Assembly: GCA_041492185.1 (NCBI GenBank)
Contig: JBGPWL010000062.1
Span: 1 to 28,087, forward strand
DNA: 28,087 bases
Direction of reading: 5' to 3'
Origin: JAOAPY01 sp041492185
Lineage (GTDB): Bacteria > Acidobacteriota > Blastocatellia > Pyrinomonadales > Pyrinomonadaceae
The notes below the pieces were generated by a model that saw only the letters and a list, made by a program, of their open reading frames with translations, did not search any database and was not told where the DNA came from. A program made the translations under genes and the position numbers. This document shows positions 22,401-28,087 of this stretch, in pieces (positions within the stretch are counted from its first letter, which is position 1; every line of letters begins with the position of its first letter).

Positions 22401-23101
22401 GCGGTCGAGCGTTGCGTCTCCGGATCGAACTCGCGAATCGAATCCACCGTGTCACCAAAAAATTCAACGCGCACTGGCGCTTCACTTCCCGGCGACCAGA
22501 CATCGAGAATGCCGCCGCGAATCGAGAATTCCCCAACCCCGCCGACCGGGTCTTCGCGCACGTAACCCGAGGCCAGGAGTCTTTCAACCAGAGCATCCGG
22601 AGAGAAACCTTCGTCGCGTTTGAGCAGTGCGCCCGCTCGCGCGATCTCAGCAGGAGCAACAGTCTTGCGCGCGAGCGCACGCGCCGTCAGCAAAACAAAA
22701 TCGCGCGGCTTGCGAGATAATTGCCACAGCGTCAGCGCGCGCTGTTCCAGAGTCTCCGCGTGTGGCGACGAGCCGGCGTAACTGTCGCTCTCTGACGCCG
22801 GTAGCAATAAGACGTCTTCATCACACTCGGTTCTGCCGCTGAGCGCGCAGTACCAGAATCGCAGATCTCTTTCCCACGTTTCCAGATCCCGATTCGATTG
22901 CGTGACAATCGCAAACGGTTTTCCCGTTTCGCGCTGCAAGGCCGCAACCGCCAGCGCCCGCGCGGCGCCCGACACCAAGCCGCTCGCGCAGATCACGCGC
23001 GCGCCGCGCCGAATCTCCGCCACCAATTCTTTATGCGCGCCTTCAGTAACGCGCTGAAGCGCGGCCTGCAAGATCGGCGTCGATTGAGTGGTGCTGCTCA
23101 T
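19439..23101 (-). CDS. mfd: Transcription-repair coupling factor
   Basis: 1220 residues from ATG at 23101 (MSSTTQSTPILQAALQ); a GTG three codons earlier is possible. Order: UvrB-like N-terminal region (GGVGEFSIRGGILDVWSPGS), RNA-polymerase-interacting domain near 555-625 (VNDYVVHVDHGIGRFGGLQ), then SF2 helicase motor with Walker A LCGDVGYGKTEVAMRA near 710, DEEQRFG near 813, TLSATPIPRTL and the TRG-type motif, and a C-terminal autoinhibitory domain. Role: removes stalled RNA polymerase and recruits UvrA. An unusual Gly/Arg linker (APGGRRQTAGGRRKKSK, about 530-546) just before the polymerase-binding domain is encoded by a short tandem repeat. Slightly longer than E. coli Mfd (1148). Confidence 0.97.
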   Translation of the reverse strand: MSSTTQSTPILQAALQRVTEGAHKELVAEIRRGARVICASGLVSGAARALAVAALQRETGKPFAIVTQSNRDLETWERDLRFWYCALSGRTECDEDVLLLPASESDSYAGSSPHAETLEQRALTLWQLSRKPRDFVLLTARALARKTVAPAEIARAGALLKRDEGFSPDALVERLLASGYVREDPVGGVGEFSIRGGILDVWSPGSEAPVRVEFFGDTVDSIREFDPETQRSTAQLPVIAIAPMREQSVTSADFREWADRARVRWSEARYARALRDRTVFADEGEPFAGWEWLMPLVRQQQSSLFDYLKDVVLIIDEPVAIETYLADAYQILADRYAETDAADDLGLAPEELYLTVEELRTKIDALQRVEIRTLGQTAAQTDQTIALDAEAPKVQFGRARPKRQSMFLFPVAPAPEVEWPAQSALRYHGRLADLAADTLSAHARGATTLFVMPSLGVAERVAEILGEYEVNARLALIEENSDSAQSTPAIVTVGRLTGGFEMPSAGLIVHVEGDLFDEAAETALERRGEAPGGRRQTAGGRRKKSKAAAFLSDFRDLKVNDYVVHVDHGIGRFGGLQTLDLGTARGEFMLLFYADDAKLYVPVERLDLVQRYSSAEGHQPTLDRLGGLGWQKTKAKAKRAMRDMADELLRLYAERKLVGGHAFAADSPWQREFEDGFEFVLTPDQETAIEDVKHDMEEPVPMDRLLCGDVGYGKTEVAMRAAFKTVMDGKQAAVLTPTTVLAYQHYDTFRTRFVSFPIKVELLSRFRSAKEQKEIAKRVEAGEIDVVIGTHRMLSKDVRFKDLGLVVVDEEQRFGVAHKERLKQLKKRVDVLTLSATPIPRTLNMSLSGLRDMSLIETPPRDRLAIQTQVVQFSENVVKSAIELELARGGQVFFIHNRVETIDTIAALVKRLVPQVRLAVGHGQMNEKELERIMLDFIDYKYDVLAATTIIENGIDIPRANTIIINRADNYGLSQLYQLRGRVGRSNRRAYAYLLIPGEQELSPIARRRLGAIREFSDLGAGFRIAALDLELRGAGNFLGGQQSGHMDALGFDLYTQMLERTVAELRGEVVEDETSVSLNLGVDVAIPDDYIQDMGQRLRTYKRVSSARDEETLSGIRAETEDRYGRIPYPVEDLFQYARLRRLAEEIGVISIDKTADGLAIKFSEKARIEPQKLAVFIGNREGASFAPSGVLRMNLTEEETDDRLSVAHATLLELRAND
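21479..21513. repeat. Short tandem GC-rich repeat inside mfd
   Basis: About 30 nt of alternating GGCAG(A/G)C-type words (minus strand GGAGGCAGACGGCAGACGGC and continuing). It is in frame and encodes the Gly/Arg linker before the polymerase-interacting domain of Mfd. The same word type occurs as dispersed repeats in genomes I know; no second copy is present here. Confidence 0.5.
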
Positions 23102-23425
23102 TGGTGGCACAGTCTACGACGCAGAATTCGTCTCCGAATCCCTAGTCGTCGTAATTCCATCGAGCAAAGAATAGCGAAACCGCGCGTGAGTGTCGATTGA
23201 CTATCCTCGGATCCGACTGGAAGGTAGCGACCTGGTTCCGGCTTTGCCGTCTGAGGTGCGGAAGGGCTCTGCCTTTCCGGGAAGTGCTTCTATAATGAAA
23301 AGGGAGGCTGCGCCTCCTCGGTTCGAGGCGCAGCCTCTCACACTAATAAGGAAACCAATCAGCCGGAAAGGCAAAGCCCTTCCGCACGGCGAGTGAAGCA
23401 CGCCGAGCACGTAGGAGCGACGATT
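23102..23425. other. Intergenic region between divergent mfd and the secreted-protein gene
   Basis: About 320 nt. The half nearest the right gene is filled by the nested inverted-repeat element at 23256-23387, with a partial extra word (TTCCGGCTTTGCC, 23236-23248) to its left. No coding frame or RNA gene is seen. The mfd promoter must lie in 23111-23250; I could not pick a convincing -10/-35 pair. Confidence 0.5.
23256..23387. repeat. Nested inverted-repeat element upstream of the 23426 gene
   Basis: Outer arms 23256-23280 and 23363-23387 are 25-nt reverse complements with one mismatch (GTGCGGAAGGGCTCTGCC side). In the centre, 23304-23316 and 23325-23337 (GAGGCTGCGCCTC and its complement) form a perfect 13-bp stem with an 8-nt loop. 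The plan (outer arms plus central perfect hairpin) is the same as the element at 15889-16037, although the sequences are unrelated. Confidence 0.75.
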
Positions 23426-24187
23426 ATGAAGAAGCTAGTTCCGATAGCGCTACTGCTTTTGAGTTTCACGCCACTGATGGTTCACGGGCAAAGGTATAAG
23501 CACAAGTCGGAAGCCGAAATAGCGCGGATGACGCCTGCGCAGCGGGTGGACGAGTTTGCAGAAGAACAAGCGCGCCATAAGTACGACGTGTTGGATGAGC
23601 AAAGCACGCTGATCGAGAAATACATTTTGCGTGATGGTTTGAGGGCTTTGCCGCGCATCATTCAAATAATAGATGGATACGATCCAACCCACAAACATGG
23701 AAGCCAGGCCGTACGGTTCGACGCCATTAGGATGTTGCTGGAAGATCTCGATGGTCATGTCGTCCGGCTTCGCGGGTCACAGGAAGGCCAACGAGCGATG
23801 GAGGCTTCCGAGCGCGCCATCAGCCGAATGCGGGCGGCTGGCTATGAGCGCAAAGAGCAACATGAATGGAAATGGGTACCGGACGGACGCTTTGAACTGG
23901 CGTTGACTTATCTTAAAGAAGCTAAAGGCATCGGCTTCGCTGACAGAGCAATTCGGGATACATTGAGGCTCGATTACAAGATTCTTTTGTCAAAAGAAGA
24001 GTTATTAGCGTTTGGTAATTTTCTGGTCGCACGTGACCCAAGCTATCCCAGTTGGAGTGAAGCCAACTATTTCCGCGACTATACGCAAATCAATGAAGCT
24101 GGATACCCGCTCTGGGTTCGCACCATGAAAAAACCGGAACCATTCTACGCAGCCTACTTGGAGTTCAAGAAGACAAAGGCGCAGTGA
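23426..24187 (+). CDS. Secreted protein of unknown function
   Basis: 253 residues from ATG at 23426, chosen because AGGAG lies 8 nt upstream and the protein then begins with a classic signal peptide (MKKLVPIALLLLSFTPLMVH, cut near HGQ). A frame extending 11 codons upstream is not used. The mature part is largely helical and charged: EIARMTPAQRVDEFAEEQAR, DGLRALPRIIQIIDGYDP, a middle region with AMEASERAISRMRAAGY, then LLAFGNFLVARDPSYPSW and an aromatic C-terminus. No family, metal site or repeats recognised. Convergent with the Wzt-like gene. Confidence 0.75.
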   Translation: MKKLVPIALLLLSFTPLMVHGQRYKHKSEAEIARMTPAQRVDEFAEEQARHKYDVLDEQSTLIEKYILRDGLRALPRIIQIIDGYDPTHKHGSQAVRFDAIRMLLEDLDGHVVRLRGSQEGQRAMEASERAISRMRAAGYERKEQHEWKWVPDGRFELALTYLKEAKGIGFADRAIRDTLRLDYKILLSKEELLAFGNFLVARDPSYPSWSEANYFRDYTQINEAGYPLWVRTMKKPEPFYAAYLEFKKTKAQ

Positions 24188-24204
24188 CTGGCCTCGTTCG
24201 ACTA

Positions 24205-24232
24205 CCCGCCCGCTACCGCAGGCGGTTCTGAC
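24205..24232. repeat. Short hairpin between convergent genes
   Basis: CCGCC (24206-24210) and GGCGG (24221-24225) frame a 10-nt loop, followed by TTCTGAC. It sits between the stops of convergent genes. It resembles a common GC-rich dispersed repeat and may limit read-through, but the stem is short. Confidence 0.3.
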
Positions 24233-24235
24233 AAG

Positions 24236-25438
<1,203 letters not shown>

Positions 25439-25441
25439 CGG

Positions 25442-26323
25442 TCAAATGATGTCGGCCATCGTCGCTTCGACGTGCTTGAAATAGATATAGGAAACAAACA
25501 GCAAAACAACCGAAAGCGCGGCGGAGATTACGAGCGAACGATGATCGGGCGGCCCGCCGCGCAAGATTACCTGGCGAAAATTTTCGATGATGCCGACCAT
25601 TGGATTCAATTCGTAGAAACTTCGCAGTCGTAGCGGCACTGAAGCCAGCGGATAGATTACCGGAGTCGCGAACATCCACAACTGCATGAGCAACGGCACC
25701 GCCACGCCGATGTCGCGAATGCGCACCTGCGTCGCGGAAAAGAAAAACGACATCGCAAGCGCAAAGCAGGTGAGTATGAGAATGATCGGGACAGCGTAAA
25801 GCGCATTCAGAGTCAGCGGCACGTGATAGTAGATCATCAATCCTGCGAGCAGCGTCGACGCGACAAAAAAATCGAACAACGCCGCCGACACATAAGTAAT
25901 GGGCAGAATCTCGTGCGGAAAATAAACCTTCGTGACAAACTGCGAGTGACTAACCAGACTGTTGGTCGCATTCGAAACCGACACAGCGAAGTAGTTCCAC
26001 GGCAGCAAAGCTGTGTAAGCAAAGATTGCGTAAGGCGCGCCTTCACTCGGCATTCTGGCAATCAAGGAAAAAATAAAAGTAAAGATCAGCATCATCGACA
26101 GCGGCTGCAAGATCGCCCAGAAGATCCCCAGGATCGATTGCTTGTATCTAACCTTGATTCTATGAATGCTAAGCGTGTAAAGCAGATCGCGATACTGCGC
26201 CAACTTCGCAAGATCCTGTGGCAGATTTTTGGCGGAAAGAGTTGGTGGCCGGAGCACGGAGACGCGTCGGCGAACTCCGGCTGTTATCGCTGGGGCGGAA
26301 TTTGTGGAAGAACCAGCAACCAT
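25442..26323 (-). CDS. ABC-2 type polysaccharide export permease (Wzm-like)
   Basis: 293 residues with a cytoplasmic N-terminus of about 50 residues, an amphipathic segment (RDLLYTLSIHRIKVRYKQSI), then six hydrophobic segments (for example LQPLSMMLIFTFIFSLIA, YTALLPWNYFAVSVS, LFDFFVASTLLAGLMIYY, VPIILILTCFALAMSFFF, PLLMQLWMFATPVIYPL and VISAALSVVLLFVSYIYF). The NPMVGIIENFRQVIL segment before the last helix is characteristic of the ABC-2 family. It works with the adjacent ATPase as the export channel. The ATG at 26323 follows an 83-nt gap after the glycosyltransferase gene. Confidence 0.92.
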   Translation of the reverse strand: MVAGSSTNSAPAITAGVRRRVSVLRPPTLSAKNLPQDLAKLAQYRDLLYTLSIHRIKVRYKQSILGIFWAILQPLSMMLIFTFIFSLIARMPSEGAPYAIFAYTALLPWNYFAVSVSNATNSLVSHSQFVTKVYFPHEILPITYVSAALFDFFVASTLLAGLMIYYHVPLTLNALYAVPIILILTCFALAMSFFFSATQVRIRDIGVAVPLLMQLWMFATPVIYPLASVPLRLRSFYELNPMVGIIENFRQVILRGGPPDHRSLVISAALSVVLLFVSYIYFKHVEATMADII

Positions 26324-26406
26324 TACTTATGCATGACCTGAAAGTTCTCTAATAAACACTGTTTCAATGCCGCGGCTAGTCAAGGCTCACCTAGCAGCAC
26401 GTTATT

Positions 26407-28026
26407 TCAGTTTGGCTTTTGACAGGAAACGTCGAAAAGCGTGACTGCCTCGCCAGCCGCGGGATTTGGGCCCAGGCGTGTGGAGGCTGAAAATTCATGG
26501 CCTACCTGGCAGCCTAAGTCTCTCACAAATGTTTGGGGCAGGCGATCTGTCGGCCAGGTCGTATCGCGAAACGCTACCCAAAAATGCCCCCCTCGCAACT
26601 CCGTCGTGTCCCTAATTTGCGAAACTTCAAACCTTTCATCGTGAAAAGACTGCAAAGAGAACTCGATAGGCGTGCCCACGAAATTCTCAAAAACATAAAC
26701 TTTGATCCTGCCATCTGTTGTAGCCGTTTCAGCTTGTCTCATGGAACGCACCAGACCGAACCAGTCGAATCGATTATTTCCGTGGCTCAACCGGTGGACG
26801 CACGAGAGCCCAGCCCAGCCGGTGATTAATAGCAAGAGCAACGCCCTAGTCCAGGGGTGCCCGAGTCGATGGATAGCCACCGCCAACAATACCAAGTAGG
26901 GTATTGTGCCTATGATCATATAACGTCCGCTCCATACCTCCGAAAATACAGAACTGACGATAAGCGCAAAGACGACTGGCGTGACCGAGAACGAAACAAG
27001 CATCCAGAAGGGCGCACGCCATGATTTCTGCTTTCCTTTCAATACCTGCCACGCCAATAAGAACAGAGGAAAACCAAAGAGAATTAATCCAAGAGAAGTA
27101 GTACGGCGCAGATAAAAGGGGCCGTTCAGCGTGGCAAAATGCCATGCTAAATCAGCTAGTCGAGGATGTGTTAGCGGAAGGAGTGCAACCTTTTGTGTGT
27201 CCGCGTGAAAGAGTCCTTGCACGCCCCCAAATATCGCATGCACTTGTCGGGAACCAACAACATTATGTCCAAAAAAAACTATTGTGTAAGCCCAGGGTGC
27301 AAAGCAGAGAACTAAACCAGCGGTGATAATGGAAAACCGTAACAGGTACTGGCGCTTTCTGAACAGCAGATAGAGTCCCTCCGCTGCAATCAGCAACCAA
27401 CCGAAGTATTGGGTGTAGATTAGCAGCAGATTCACTATGAACAAGCCCACAATGATCTGCTTTCGATCATCGTTGCGATTGATGAGCCTCACAAATAACC
27501 ACATGGACCAAAGGGAGAAGAAGACCAGCAAACCGTACATACGCAGCTCTTGCGCGTATAGAATCAGTGAGGCATTGACAGCGATCAGGAATACCGCTGT
27601 ATTCGTCTCGGCGACGGTCAACTTCAACTCCCTGCAGAGCAGCCAAAGAGGACAAAGTGTGGCGACGGAGATTAGAACTGGAAATAGTTTCAGCCAAAGC
27701 AACGACTCGCCGCCAACGCCAATCCAGAGTTTCAGCAGCAGATAAAACAGTGGTGGATGGACAGCGTCGGCTACCACATAGCCGATCAGTTTGCTCCAAC
27801 TGAGATGGAGCGCACGGTAGCTAAACACCTCGTCGAACCAGAGACCATAGGTAGTCAGATGCCAAAGGCGCAGGGCAATAAACAGGGAAGCAATCAGCGT
27901 CAGCAAAAGGAGGGACTTGCGAGTTCGGACGGCGTAGAACTGGCGAACCCTGGAATCAGGCAGGGCACCATAGCCATTGGTTCCTGCCTCGTGAGAGTCA
28001 CGTTCCTGGAGTGATGCGGTGAGCAT
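26407..28026 (-). CDS. Membrane glycosyltransferase, GT-C fold (GT39/ArnT-like)
   Basis: 539 residues with roughly ten or more hydrophobic segments, starting with LLLLTLIASLFIALRLW. The first periplasmic loop has GLWFDEVFSYRAL (Asp65-Glu66), the catalytic acidic site of GT-C enzymes that use polyprenyl-phosphate sugars, followed by DAVHPPLFYLLLKLW (His90-Pro-Pro), a frequent signature of this group. A soluble C-terminal portion (about 430-539) follows the last helix. Family role: transfer of a sugar from a lipid carrier on the outer face of the inner membrane. The acceptor is unknown. It is AT-richer than its neighbours and lies 7 nt after the preceding gene, upstream of the Wzm/Wzt pair. Confidence 0.85.
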   Translation of the reverse strand: MLTASLQERDSHEAGTNGYGALPDSRVRQFYAVRTRKSLLLLTLIASLFIALRLWHLTTYGLWFDEVFSYRALHLSWSKLIGYVVADAVHPPLFYLLLKLWIGVGGESLLWLKLFPVLISVATLCPLWLLCRELKLTVAETNTAVFLIAVNASLILYAQELRMYGLLVFFSLWSMWLFVRLINRNDDRKQIIVGLFIVNLLLIYTQYFGWLLIAAEGLYLLFRKRQYLLRFSIITAGLVLCFAPWAYTIVFFGHNVVGSRQVHAIFGGVQGLFHADTQKVALLPLTHPRLADLAWHFATLNGPFYLRRTTSLGLILFGFPLFLLAWQVLKGKQKSWRAPFWMLVSFSVTPVVFALIVSSVFSEVWSGRYMIIGTIPYLVLLAVAIHRLGHPWTRALLLLLITGWAGLSCVHRLSHGNNRFDWFGLVRSMRQAETATTDGRIKVYVFENFVGTPIEFSLQSFHDERFEVSQIRDTTELRGGHFWVAFRDTTWPTDRLPQTFVRDLGCQVGHEFSASTRLGPNPAAGEAVTLFDVSCQKPN

Positions 28027-28033
28027 TTGCGCC

Positions 28034-28087
28034 TTAGACGTCCGACTGTCTCATAAGATACTTCTTCAATTCTTCCGCCAGCCCGGC
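28034..28087 (-). CDS. C-terminal end of a gene cut by the window edge
   Basis: The last 17 codons and TAA (AGLAEELKKYLMRQSDV) of a minus-strand gene enter from the right. The stop is 7 nt before the glycosyltransferase ATG, which indicates one operon. Too short to identify. Confidence 0.55.
   Translation of the reverse strand, partial: AGLAEELKKYLMRQSDV

Overview
The window is a chromosomal segment from a Gram-negative-type bacterium. An SurA-like periplasmic isomerase, an ABC exporter for surface polysaccharide, a PEP-CTERM protein and a PEGA/OmpA-like envelope protein all point to a cell with an outer envelope. The mix of housekeeping genes with an unusually large number of short intergenic inverted-repeat elements is what I associate with Acidobacteriota of the Blastocatellia type. 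That placement is an inference from gene style, not proven here.

Layout. (1) 1-1592, plus strand: three overlapping genes with visibly more AT-rich composition. They are the tail of an unknown gene, an unknown protein and a dCTP-deaminase-like protein; this is the most island-like part. (2) 1639-2856, minus: an acyl-CoA dehydrogenase. (3) 3086-5762, plus: aguB and aguA, which turn agmatine into putrescine, with a VapBC-type toxin-antitoxin pair between them. (4) 5722-6002: a 281-bp element with perfect 27-bp terminal inverted repeats that carries an internally deleted, frameshifted GxxExxY-family gene. It lies exactly where the convergent genes aguA and cca meet. (5) 5948-9374, minus: cca, a small unknown gene and glycyl-tRNA synthetase. 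(6) 9697-11395, minus: a PEP-CTERM protein followed 4 nt later by a PEGA/PKD/OmpA-like protein. (7) 11674-14439, minus: rpsO and pnp, each followed by a clear hairpin terminator; ndh diverges on the plus strand (14635-15870). (8) 16073-23101, minus: mfd, a SurA-like peptidyl-prolyl isomerase, an RqcP-like S4 protein, a secreted unknown protein and dusB. A degenerate copy of the dusB start lies upstream of the secreted protein. (9) 23426-24187, plus: a secreted unknown protein. (10) 24236-28087, minus: a GT39-like glycosyltransferase, an ABC-2 permease and a Wzt-like ATPase, preceded by the tail of another gene; this is a polysaccharide export or assembly locus.

The core (rpsO-pnp, mfd, dusB, cca, glyQS) covers translation, RNA turnover and transcription-coupled repair. 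The accessory layer is the main interest. At least seven inverted-repeat elements of unrelated sequence sit in gene junctions. Several supply stop codons, C-terminal tails, start-proximal sequence or a candidate promoter to their neighbours. The GxxExxY relic with its terminal repeats is the strongest candidate for a poorly described mobile element family.
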